Shown here: piece after piece, positions 56,229 to 63,876 of the stretch | Layout: the number at the start of each line of letters is the position of its first letter | Numbering within the stretch: the first letter of the stretch is position 1 | Assembly: GCA_022600345.1 (NCBI GenBank) | Contig: JAHZKP010000035.1 | Location: forward strand, 30,425 to 94,424 | Source: Alphaproteobacteria bacterium | GTDB taxonomy: Bacteria; Pseudomonadota; Alphaproteobacteria; Rhizobiales; Hyphomicrobiaceae | Direction of reading: 5' to 3' | Length of the DNA stretch: 64,000 nucleotides | Notes under the pieces: model-generated | The model's database searches: none | What the model was told of the DNA's origin: nothing | What the model saw: only the letters and a program-made list of their open reading frames with translations | Program-made: the position numbers and the translations under genes

Positions 56229-57298
56229 TTGCCCCTCACTACGAATTTTACGAACTTGTCTATGAGGGCATCCGCTTGACGCTCTGTTGCGCCCTTGACG
56301 GAAAAGTCGGAAACGCGTGTCTCTCGACCGGATTTCAAATTACGCTTGTAGCCAGTGACGTCGAACCTGGTCGCGTTAGGAGACTTTTCCAAGCGGTATT
56401 TGTGGCGCTGGTCGTAACCGATCAGGTTGCCGGTCGCATCAGTGGTCCAGTGGCCGGGAAATGCAAGCTTCTCAATTGCACGGCGCATATCCAAAGCCGA
56501 TTGATACCGTTGAGCGGGATCAGGGTTCACAGATTTCTGGATAATTCTGCGAAGGGAGTTCGGTACAAAAGCCGGAAAGTCGCGGTCATCGAGAAGTCGA
56601 CCGGCTCCTATCGCCTTGTGATAGTCGTTCCATCCCATCGCGGCCTGTTTAGCGCGCAAAGACGAGAGCCCTGATGCAAGCCGGTAGAGGGTGAGGCCGG
56701 TCTGAAAGATATCTGTCTGTACGTTAATCTGCCCGTTGGCCATGACTTCTGGGGCCATATGAAAACGATATGCATTCGGGGCGGCAGTCGGCTGGCCATT
56801 CGTTGAAATGCCCATGATGCCGTAGTCGGTTAGCACGGCCTGACCTGCCTGGCCGACCATTATGTTCTCAGGCTTGATATCGTTGTGATAGAAGCTGTTG
56901 GCGTGCAGGTAGTCGAGCCCTTGAAGTACCTGCTTTCCGACTGACAGCACCTCTGATAGGGGCAAGAAGTTCGCTGGATTCAGCCTTTGAACGACAGATC
57001 CATCAGGCAAGTATTCCATCGCTAGCAGAACGACGTGGTCGTTTCCGTGCGGTACGACATCTGCCTGATAGACATGAACCAAGTTGTCATGCTGGAGCCG
57101 ATTACTGATCTGGGCTTCTTTCAGTCTTTGGTCGACTGGGACGCCAGGATTCAGTATTTTCACTGCATATTGGCGTTGAAGTGTCAGGTCGTTAGCCAGC
57201 CAGACTTGGCCAAACTGGCCCTGCCCCAGGCGGCTGACCAGATTGTATTTGTAGAGCCGAGCATTCGGCGCGTAGACTGGTGCGGGAAGTGTGGTCAT
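56225..57298 (-). CDS. Hanks-type serine/threonine kinase inside the hsd operon
   Basis: The protein has 357 residues from the ATG at 57298, which overlaps the upstream stop (ATGA); a longer frame to 57319 lacks that coupling. The kinase domain is at about 15-270: glycine loop GQGQFGQVW (25-33), Lys47 (YAVKIL), catalytic loop YHNDIKPEN with Asp140, and metal motif TDYGIMG with Asp158. Asn replaces the Arg of HRD, and Tyr replaces the Phe of DFG. The key Lys and Asp residues are kept, so activity is plausible without activation-loop regulation. A C-terminal segment of about 85 residues (GHWTTDATGNLIGYDQRHKY onward) matches nothing I know. No membrane segment. Position between hsdS and hsdR implies a restriction-linked role. 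Confidence 0.9.
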   Translation of the reverse strand: MTTLPAPVYAPNARLYKYNLVSRLGQGQFGQVWLANDLTLQRQYAVKILNPGVPVDQRLKEAQISNRLQHDNLVHVYQADVVPHGNDHVVLLAMEYLPDGSVVQRLNPANFLPLSEVLSVGKQVLQGLDYLHANSFYHNDIKPENIMVGQAGQAVLTDYGIMGISTNGQPTAAPNAYRFHMAPEVMANGQINVQTDIFQTGLTLYRLASGLSSLRAKQAAMGWNDYHKAIGAGRLLDDRDFPAFVPNSLRRIIQKSVNPDPAQRYQSALDMRRAIEKLAFPGHWTTDATGNLIGYDQRHKYRLEKSPNATRFDVTGYKRNLKSGRETRVSDFSVKGATERQADALIDKFVKFVVRGK

Positions 57299-57759
57299 TT
57301 GTTCTTTGCCCCCCACCATGCAGCAATAACGGCATCAGCCATCTTCGCGTCCCAATATTTGCTTGTTCGGCCGACGCGATGCTCGGCGTGCGTCTTCGCG
57401 TCTTTGCTACGCGTGCCCAGCGAATTGTAGGTCTTGATCTCAACTGGAATGCCGTTGCGCTGACAAAAAAGAAGAAGAACTGCTTCCAGATAACTGGATT
57501 CGCGCATAGCAGCTTTTTCATTTAAGCCGTATTCATTGGTCTTGATCACGACCATCTCGATGTCGCGGTTAGCATGAAACATCCGCTCAAACTCGCGGTG
57601 CAACCATTCTAGCTTTTGAGGAACCGTATCGATATCGGCCGGATAGACAAGCTTGCTCTCAGATGCGGCGTTTTCAAGTGTAGAATCAGTACCATCGCAA
57701 GAGACGATAGCGTATCGCGCGTTGGCAGGATCTGCGCGGAAACCCAATACTTTGGTCAT
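57295..57759 (-). CDS. RuvC/RNase H-fold-like small protein, catalytically degenerate
   Basis: The protein has 154 residues from the ATG at 57759, which follows GAGGAGGG at 6-base spacing and overlaps the hsdS stop (ATGA). The layout recalls RuvC-type RNase H folds: first strand TKVLGFRADPANARYAIVS, then IEMVVIKTNEYG, a helix with AVLLLFCQRNGIPVEI, and a final helix DAKMADAVIAAWWG. The acidic residues expected in strand 1 (Asp) and in the AIE-type motif (Glu) read Arg and Lys here, and only the last Asp region is clear. If the fold is right, the active site is degraded. It is coupled to the kinase gene downstream (ATGA). Fold assignment is tentative. Confidence 0.65.
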   Translation of the reverse strand: MTKVLGFRADPANARYAIVSCDGTDSTLENAASESKLVYPADIDTVPQKLEWLHREFERMFHANRDIEMVVIKTNEYGLNEKAAMRESSYLEAVLLLFCQRNGIPVEIKTYNSLGTRSKDAKTHAEHRVGRTSKYWDAKMADAVIAAWWGAKNK

Positions 57760-58940
57760 GGCAATCCCTCCTCTACCGTGACACGCCACTCGCCGGTCAA
57801 CAGCTTTTGCATGAGGCCACGCTTCTGCTCTTGTAACTTCGCGGCTTCCTGATCGGCGAGTGCGATCTGTTGCTCTGCGAGCCCAAGAACTGTGGCGGCC
57901 GTCGTCTGATCGTCTTCGGTCGGGTTGGGGATCTTCATGTCACCGAAGTCACGGAAAGAAATTTGCTTGCCGTCGCGGATACCGAAGATCAAACGGTCGA
58001 GGCGGCCGATGAAGCTGCGTGATTTGAAAAAGTGGCGGTAGTAGTCGCCATCGTAATCACCGCCGCTCGGTCGGAGCACCGTGTAGGCTGGACTGACGAG
58101 ACCCGTGACGCGCGAGAATTCGAGGCCACCTTCGAATGAACGGAGACTGATGACAAAGTCACCTTCTCGAACGACCTTGTATCCATCGGTGCTGCCATCG
58201 GGCATGACAACACGCCGATCCAGCTCATCGCGTCGAACAACACCAATGTCTTGCATCACGGCGAGCAATGGCAGGTCAGGTTGGTTCTTCTCGGAGACAG
58301 GCTCGAACAATTCCTTGGCCTGTCGAACCCGAACGGTAGACGCATAAGCGGCCTCGAATAGCTTCAAGCGCAGACCTTCAACTTGCTTGCGAAGATAGTC
58401 ACCACGCCGCTCGCAGGTGTCGATGGCCTCGTCCCACGTCCGCAGGATTTCGGCGATCTTGCGCTGCTCGGGGAGGGGTGGAAGCTTGAGGCGAAACGCT
58501 TGTATGTCACGAAAAATAAGCCCCGGTTGTGCGCCGACTTGCGTGACGGCGGCAATTTGCTTGCGGCCTTCGTGTGATTCAAGAAAGGCCAAAATTAAGG
58601 ATGCGTCGGCCTTGTTGTCATCGATGGCTAGCCGGGCGTTGGTCTGGCTCAGATTGGCTCCATCAAGGAATTCGGGAACAATAGCAGCTGCTCCTACGTC
58701 ACCCTTGATGGTAATCACCAAGTCTCCCGGCTTCAGCCGGGCACGAGAAAAAGCACTTTCGATTTCTGGCGAGACACGTCGATAATCTTCGATGGGTTTC
58801 CAACCGAATGAGAAGTCGCCGCCACGAATGAGCGGCACACCAAGCGGATCGTGCTCGCCTGGTTGCACGACGCCATATGTAATTGGGCGAGCTGGATCGA
58901 TCAATTCGCCAAGGCTTGTTTCTTGCCAACCTTCAAGCAT
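57756..58940 (-). CDS. hsdS: Type I restriction enzyme, specificity subunit (HsdS)
   Basis: The 394-residue protein has the usual two target-recognition domains (about 1-150 and 205-345), each followed by a conserved helix: LPEQRKIAEILRTWDEAIDTCERR near 156-179 and the C-terminal LGLAEQQIALADQEAAKLQEQKRG. It recognises the bipartite target DNA and bridges two HsdM subunits. It starts with ATG overlapping the RhuM-like gene by 8 bases (ATGCTTGA). A second, half-length specificity gene lies upstream of hsdM. Confidence 0.93.
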   Translation of the reverse strand: MLEGWQETSLGELIDPARPITYGVVQPGEHDPLGVPLIRGGDFSFGWKPIEDYRRVSPEIESAFSRARLKPGDLVITIKGDVGAAAIVPEFLDGANLSQTNARLAIDDNKADASLILAFLESHEGRKQIAAVTQVGAQPGLIFRDIQAFRLKLPPLPEQRKIAEILRTWDEAIDTCERRGDYLRKQVEGLRLKLFEAAYASTVRVRQAKELFEPVSEKNQPDLPLLAVMQDIGVVRRDELDRRVVMPDGSTDGYKVVREGDFVISLRSFEGGLEFSRVTGLVSPAYTVLRPSGGDYDGDYYRHFFKSRSFIGRLDRLIFGIRDGKQISFRDFGDMKIPNPTEDDQTTAATVLGLAEQQIALADQEAAKLQEQKRGLMQKLLTGEWRVTVEEGLP

Positions 58941-59970
58941 CCCCGCCCCCCTTCTTCCGACCCTTGGACTCCCTGGCGATGCGCTCCAGTTCTCTCAAAT
59001 CCCCTGCGCTCTCGACCTCGAGCCGCTTAGCCTCTTTGCGCTTGCCGTCGAATTCGGCGTAACGCTCATGCGCGATCGTCTCGGCGCGCTTGGCGGTGAC
59101 GCTGCCGGCATTACGCAGCTTGGGCAGCTCATTACTGTCGAGGAAGGTGTCGAGCACCCCTTCCCATTCGGCCAGCCGCATGGATTGGCGGCGTGAGGCG
59201 CGCAACTCGGCGGTGTTCAGGAAGGTCTCGACGATGAGGTTGAGTTCCTTGATCTCCAGTTCGCCGAGATAGTTCTTGGCCGTGCCCACATCGGCCTTGC
59301 GGACCGCGCGGCCCTTGTCTGCGCCCTTCCAGGTGGTCAGACCCATATTGGGGGCACCCGCATCGGCGCGGGCGTCGATCAGCTCGCCTGCCGTATGGCC
59401 GGTTACGGCATAGAGCATCTTGTTCTGGATGGTCGCGTAGAAGGTCGTGACCTGCCGTGATTTCGGATTGTAGTCCTCGCTGAGCGAGAGGATGTCGCGC
59501 ACCTTCTCATAGAACCGCGCTTCGGATGCACGGATGTCGCGGATGCGCTCAAGTAGCTCGTCGAAATAGTCCCAGGCTGGGTCCTTCAGGCGCTCGTCGT
59601 CCATGACAAAGCCCTTGACCATGTACTCTTTCAGGACCGTGTTGGCCCACCGGCGGAACTGGGTGCCGCGCTCGGAGCGGACGCGGTAGCCGACCGAGAG
59701 GATAACGTCGAGGTTGTAGCAATCGACCTCGCGGGCGACCTGCCGCTTGCCCTCGGTTTGAACTATCCGGAATTTCCGGAGAGTTGCCTCCGGTTCGCAC
59801 TCGCCTTCGTCATAGATGTTGCCGATGTGCTCGTTGATGGTGCGCACGTCCTTGTCGAACAGCTCCGCCATCTGGCGTTGGCTGAGCCAAGCCGTCCCCT
59901 CGACGGCACGGAGCTGGACCTTTGTCCGGCCGTCCTCGGTGTTGTAGAGTACGAATTCCCCCTCAGACAT
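58933..59970 (-). CDS. RhuM-family protein
   Basis: The protein has 345 residues from the ATG at 59970 (MSEGEFVLY). The N-terminal domain (WLSQRQMAELFDKDVRTINEHIGNIYDEGE) is a phage-antirepressor-like DNA-binding region. The middle GYRVRSERGTQFRRWANTVLKEYMVKGF block is the RhuM signature, and the C-terminus is Lys/Arg-rich. RhuM genes are frequent inserts in type I restriction operons, between hsdM and hsdS as here; the molecular role is not known. It overlaps hsdM by 8 bases upstream and hsdS by 8 downstream. Confidence 0.9.
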   Translation of the reverse strand: MSEGEFVLYNTEDGRTKVQLRAVEGTAWLSQRQMAELFDKDVRTINEHIGNIYDEGECEPEATLRKFRIVQTEGKRQVAREVDCYNLDVILSVGYRVRSERGTQFRRWANTVLKEYMVKGFVMDDERLKDPAWDYFDELLERIRDIRASEARFYEKVRDILSLSEDYNPKSRQVTTFYATIQNKMLYAVTGHTAGELIDARADAGAPNMGLTTWKGADKGRAVRKADVGTAKNYLGELEIKELNLIVETFLNTAELRASRRQSMRLAEWEGVLDTFLDSNELPKLRNAGSVTAKRAETIAHERYAEFDGKRKEAKRLEVESAGDLRELERIARESKGRKKGGGDA

Positions 59971-61480
59971 CGACGCCAAGCTCCTTCAAGTGCTTGGCCA
60001 TGCGACCGCGCACCTCAGCCAACTCGGCTTCGATAGCAACGATCTCCTTCTGCACGGCGGCGACATCGATCTCGGCCTCGGGCTCGAACGTGTCGACGTA
60101 ACGCGGGATGTTCAGGTTGAAATCGTTCTCGATGATCTCGCCAGGCTTTGCCTTGTGGGAATACTTCTCGATCTCGGTGCGCTTGGCGTACGTGGTGACA
60201 ATCTTGTCGATATGCTGGGGCTCCAGAACGCTCTGCGTCTTGGCGTTCGTGAACTCGCGGCTGGCATCGATGAAAAGGACGTCCTTACGCTTCTCGTTCT
60301 TGCCCCCCTCTTCCCGCGAGCGGTCGAAAACCAGAATGGCGACCGGAATGCCCGTTGTTGTGAAGAGATTCGAGGGCAAGCCGATCACAGCGTCGAGCAA
60401 ATTCTCCTCGATCAGTTTCTTGCGGATCTTGCCCTCCGCCCCGCCACGGAACAGCACGCCATGCGGCACGATCACCGCGACGCGGCCAGACTGCCGTTTG
60501 GCGATCTCGATCATGTGCGTAATGAAGGCGTAATCGCCCTTGGACTTCGGCGGGATGCCGCGCCAGTAGCGCTTGTACTGGTCGGCCTCGGCTCCTTCCG
60601 CGCCCCATTTGTCGAGCGAGAACGGCGGATTGGCGACGACGACATCGAAGCGCATCAGATGATCGCCCTCGATCAGCGCGGGGCTGTTGAGCGTGTCGCA
60701 CCACTCAATACGGGCGGCGTCCTTGGCGTGCAGAAACATGTTCATGCGGGCGAGCGCCCAGGTCGCGCCGTTCACTTCCTGGCCGTAGAGCGAGTAGTTG
60801 TCGGACCCGACTTCCTCGGCCGCGCGGATCAGCAGCGAGCCTGAGCCGCATGCCGGGTCGCAGATTGTGTTGCCGGGTTGCGCGTTGGCGAGCTTGGCCA
60901 GCAGAGTCGAGACGGCAGTCGGTGTATAGAATTCTCCGGCCTTTTTGCCGGCGTCGGAAGCAAATTTCGAAATCAGGTAGATGTAGCACTCACCGATGAT
61001 GTCTTCGGTGACGCGCGAGGGGCGCAGATCGAGTTCCGGCTTGGCGAAGTCTTGGAGCATATTTTTCAAGCGCCGGTTACGGTCCTTGACCTTGCCGAGA
61101 TTGGATTCGGAATTGAAGTCGATATTCCGGAAGACGCCTTCGAGTTTGGTGCGATTGGCGTCCTCAATCTTTTCGAGGGCGACGTTGATGCGCTCGCCGA
61201 TATCCGCTTCATCGCGGGCGTTATAGAGGTCATAGAAGCTGCAGCCCTCCGGCAGAATGAAGCGCTCGCGTGCAAGGCGGCGGCGGATGCGAACGGCATC
61301 ACCGCCGAACTGTTTCTCGTAGGAGGCGACGTGGTCGTTCCAGTGATCGGAGATATATTTCAGGAACAACATCACGAGGATGTAGTCCTTGTACTGGCCA
61401 GCATCGACGGCGCCCCGGAAGGTGTCGCATGCGGCCCATGCCGTGTTGTTGATTTGCTGTTGTGTGACTTGGTCGGTCAT
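59963..61480 (-). CDS. hsdM: Type I restriction enzyme, methyltransferase subunit (HsdM)
   Basis: The 505-residue adenine N6-methyltransferase has an N-terminal helical domain (TAWAACDTFRGAVDAGQYKDYIL, in part), the AdoMet motif DPACGSGSLL, and the catalytic motif NPPF in DVVVANPPFSLDKWG. A C-terminal coiled coil (EIDVAAVQKEIVAIEAELAEVRG) contacts HsdS. FYTPTAVSTLLA is the usual motif X. Two HsdM and one HsdS methylate host DNA and protect it from HsdR. Confidence 0.96.
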   Translation of the reverse strand: MTDQVTQQQINNTAWAACDTFRGAVDAGQYKDYILVMLFLKYISDHWNDHVASYEKQFGGDAVRIRRRLARERFILPEGCSFYDLYNARDEADIGERINVALEKIEDANRTKLEGVFRNIDFNSESNLGKVKDRNRRLKNMLQDFAKPELDLRPSRVTEDIIGECYIYLISKFASDAGKKAGEFYTPTAVSTLLAKLANAQPGNTICDPACGSGSLLIRAAEEVGSDNYSLYGQEVNGATWALARMNMFLHAKDAARIEWCDTLNSPALIEGDHLMRFDVVVANPPFSLDKWGAEGAEADQYKRYWRGIPPKSKGDYAFITHMIEIAKRQSGRVAVIVPHGVLFRGGAEGKIRKKLIEENLLDAVIGLPSNLFTTTGIPVAILVFDRSREEGGKNEKRKDVLFIDASREFTNAKTQSVLEPQHIDKIVTTYAKRTEIEKYSHKAKPGEIIENDFNLNIPRYVDTFEPEAEIDVAAVQKEIVAIEAELAEVRGRMAKHLKELGVDV

Positions 61481-61533
61481 CGCGTGCCCCCTTGCGCGGC
61501 GCGCGCTGCGGCCGTGGTGTTGCTATGGTGAGT

Positions 61534-62106
61534 CTAAGTGGATTCGTGTGCGCCGCGAAGAAGCGCGGCTGAAATGAGTTGGCGGCGTTTTTCCGCGAGG
61601 TTGGTGGCGAGCTGGAATTCGCGGCGCACGAGACCATTGACGACCGCGATGGCGCGCTGCGTCTCAAGGTCCGGGATCGGGACTTCCAACTTGGACAGGC
61701 ATGACATCGGGATCATCCGGATGCCCGTGCCGCGCGCGCCTTTCTCGAAATGATGCTGAGCCGGAGGCTCGTTGATGTACCATGTAAGATAATGTGGAAG
61801 GACGCGCGGGTGAGGCCGGATAATGACAAGCGGCATGACTGCGATGGCAGGCTCGTCGAAATCGGAGCCTAGGGTGAGCGCGGTATTGCGGTCGCCCCGC
61901 GACCTGAAGACGATATCGCCCGTGCGAACCTGATATCGATCTGGCACGTCATCGAGACGGAAGCGTCCGATTGGTTCGCCTCGAGGTTCGCCATCAGGCG
62001 TGGTGTTGCGCAACTGGATGGCACGCACACCGCCATCCATCGACTCCAGCTTGCCGCGCGCCGTGAAGCCGATCTGAATATCCGCAATGGTGTCTAACTT
62101 TTCCAT
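61534..62106 (-). CDS. Half-length specificity (HsdS-like) subunit
   Basis: The 190-residue protein has a single target-recognition domain (ADIQIGFTARGKLESMDGGVRAIQLRN ... YLTWYINEPPAQHHFEKGARGTGIRMIP, in part) and one conserved helix (LETQRAIAVVNGLVRREFQLATNLAEKRRQ). This is half of a normal HsdS. Such proteins can work as homodimers or change specificity by pairing with other HsdS parts. It is the first gene of the hsd operon, 53 bases before hsdM, and starts about 22-30 bases after the predicted transcription start. Confidence 0.85.
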   Translation of the reverse strand: MEKLDTIADIQIGFTARGKLESMDGGVRAIQLRNTTPDGEPRGEPIGRFRLDDVPDRYQVRTGDIVFRSRGDRNTALTLGSDFDEPAIAVMPLVIIRPHPRVLPHYLTWYINEPPAQHHFEKGARGTGIRMIPMSCLSKLEVPIPDLETQRAIAVVNGLVRREFQLATNLAEKRRQLISAALLRGAHEST

Positions 62107-62114
62107 AATTTGCT

Positions 62115-62132
62115 CTGTAGACTTGCCTACAG
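62115..62132. promoter_or_regulatory. Operator-like palindrome at the hsd operon start
   Basis: CTGTAG-N6-CTACAG lies at about +1 to +20 of the predicted hsd transcript, where a bound protein would block initiation. Confidence 0.5.
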
Positions 62133-62135
62133 ACT

Positions 62136-62164
62136 TCTATAGTGATTCTTCTGATGGCTGTCAA
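62136..62164 (-). promoter_or_regulatory. Predicted promoter of the hsd operon
   Basis: On the minus strand TTGACA (62159-62164) and TATAGA (62136-62141) are separated by exactly 17 bases, close to the sigma-70 consensus. It is followed at once by the first gene and flanked by two palindromes. Confidence 0.75.
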
Positions 62165-62171
62165 TACCACA

Positions 62172-62185
62172 GTAGAAGCTTCTAC
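62172..62185. promoter_or_regulatory. Second palindrome upstream of the hsd promoter
   Basis: GTAGAAGCTTCTAC is a perfect 14-base palindrome just upstream of the -35 box. It shares the GTAG/CTAC ends with the site at 62115-62132, suggesting one regulator for both. Confidence 0.5.
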
Positions 62186-62201
62186 AGCATGCAGGTGGGA
62201 A

Positions 62202-62223
62202 GGGCGCCGATTTCTCGGCGCCC
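62202..62223 (-). terminator. Stem-loop after ardC
   Basis: GGGCGCCGA and TCGGCGCCC arms with a TTTC loop lie between ardC and the hsd promoter. There is no strong U-run, so terminator function is likely but partial. Confidence 0.55.
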
Positions 62224-62234
62224 GTGGACGTAGC

Positions 62235-63134
62235 TCACGAATTGCCCTGCTTTGCCTTCAACCACGCCATAGCCTGGCTCGCCTTGGCGGCGGCAGTGAA
62301 GATGGCCTTGGGATCGTCATTCAGAAGCCGCAGCCAATTGGCGATGTACTGGGCATGATCCGCGCGGGTGTCCTGCGTGACGCCGGTCTCGGTGCACAGC
62401 ATTGCCGCTCCGATCTCGGCGACAAGCTCTTCTGCCGCATAGGCTTCCTTGCCAAAGCGCGTGGTGAGATCGCGATCGCAACGGGATTTATGACCTGTCC
62501 AATGCGTCAGCTCATGCAGCAGCGTGGCGTAGTAGCCCTCGTCGCGGGTCATCGTATCGGTGCCGCAGAAGAGAGCTTCGTCCGGCATCTGGATATGATC
62601 GGCTTTGGGGTCGTAGCAGGCGCGCTCGCCACCATGGCGCACATCGGCGCTGCAGGCGGAGATGAAGCGATCGGCCTTCGCGATGCGCTCGATCGGACCG
62701 AGGCGTTCTGGCAAACCCGGATCTTCGAAGCCTTCGACTTCGGCGACGTTGAAGACGCGGGAAGCCCTGGCAACGCGGCGCTTGCCATTATCGCCGGCAA
62801 CCTCCGGGTCGGGGTCGACGTCGAACTCCTTGTAGAAGATGACAAGTTCGGACCTGGCGCCTTTGATGACCTGGGCGCCGAGTTCGGACCATTGGCGATA
62901 GGTGGCCCACAGCGGCGAGGTGAAGCCGCGCAATTCTGCGGCGACCCACAGGTTGACGGTGTTGATGCCGTTATAGGCCGCCTTCGACGAGGCGTTTTCG
63001 GGGATCCACAGCGGACGGCCAGATCGTCTCCAAGGCATCTGCGGTTTGCCAGGATGGGCCTCGATGGCCCTGATGAGGTCGGCGGTGATCTCGGCATAAA
63101 GATCACGCTTCAGGGTGTGGTTGCGGTTTGACAT
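62235..63134 (-). CDS. ArdC-type antirestriction protein
   Basis: The 299-residue protein has an N-terminal ssDNA-binding domain (DLYAEITADLIRAIEAHPGKPQMPWRR, in part; then NGINTVNLWVAAELRGF) and a C-terminal zincin-like domain with TLLHELTHWTGH and the downstream YAAEELVAEIGAAML, which carries the third zinc ligand. This is the ArdC/DUF1738 layout of conjugative elements, where such proteins protect incoming DNA from restriction. The start has AAAGGAG 8 bases upstream. It is transcribed toward a type I restriction operon but from its own unit. Confidence 0.92.
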   Translation of the reverse strand: MSNRNHTLKRDLYAEITADLIRAIEAHPGKPQMPWRRSGRPLWIPENASSKAAYNGINTVNLWVAAELRGFTSPLWATYRQWSELGAQVIKGARSELVIFYKEFDVDPDPEVAGDNGKRRVARASRVFNVAEVEGFEDPGLPERLGPIERIAKADRFISACSADVRHGGERACYDPKADHIQMPDEALFCGTDTMTRDEGYYATLLHELTHWTGHKSRCDRDLTTRFGKEAYAAEELVAEIGAAMLCTETGVTQDTRADHAQYIANWLRLLNDDPKAIFTAAAKASQAMAWLKAKQGNS

Positions 63135-63618
63135 GTTCGGGCTCCTTTCGTTTGCGCCCGCCGATCAGCGGGGGCGTGACGAACGAAGCGCCGCGGGGAA
63201 TGAGGGCGCGCGGAACCCGAGCGCGCAGCGCCGGGCGGCCTGGCCGCAGGCCAGAGTCCGATGGCTTGCCATTGAAGCGTGCCCGCCCCGCGGCCATGGT
63301 CGGCACAAATGCCCCACGCGCAGGCGGGCTTACGAGCAAGCCTGCAAAAACGGGTCGCGCAACCAATTACGCGCGATCAGAAAATATGTTGAGATGGCGC
63401 CGGTAGTGCGAAACAGTGCAGTCGCAATGAACACAGGCAACGCAGCCACTGTTCAAACGTCGGCTTATGAAGCCCTGCCGACGTGCGAGTTGGGCAGGAT
63501 GTACCGATTGACCCAAAAACCAAGTCAGCGCAGGGCAACTGTTGCTGATTGACGAACGCGTTGCAGCTACTTCAATCGGCACTGGTGGCCGGTTAGTCGA
63601 GGATATAGGGTCAAATCT
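63135..63618. other. Gap between ardC and the TIR gene
   Basis: Overlapping frames occur in GC-rich sequence (63140-63360) on both strands, without a recognisable domain. A hairpin CGCCCGC...GCGGGGGCG lies just upstream of ardC. No gene is supported. Confidence 0.4.
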
Positions 63619-63876
63619 ATGAGGGTGATGATTTCATACAAATCTGCGGACCGTGAGGTTGCTGAGGAGATCTATGCCTTCCTGACGGCACGCCGGCATA
63701 AGGTATGGATTGATCTGGAAATGCGCTCTGGCGTCGAATGGAGATCAGAATTTCTAAAACAGGTTAAGGCTGCGAATGTTTGTGTTCCTATCATAACGGA
63801 AAAATACTTGGCGAGCGAACATTGCCGTTTGGAACTCTTTGTTTCAAGGAGTTATGGCCATGAACGACCGGGCTGA
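63619..63876 (+). pseudogene. TIR-domain protein, truncated
   Basis: The 85 codons begin MRVMISYKSADREVAEEIYAFL and continue with HKVWIDLEMRSGVEWRSEF and VPIITEKYLASEHCRLELF. This is a TIR fold from strand A to the helix that carries the catalytic glutamate (SEHCRLEL, comparable to the SxxCxxE motif of NAD-cleaving TIR proteins). The frame then ends after 12 unrelated residues, so the last part of the TIR fold and any partner domain are missing. A break near 63840 is likely. Bacterial TIR proteins act in antiphage defence, fitting the neighbourhood. Confidence 0.75.

Noticed and set aside
63115..63552. Plus-strand frames between ardC and the TIR gene
   Set aside because: They overlap the ardC start and hairpins, have mutually overlapping alternatives, and show no motif.
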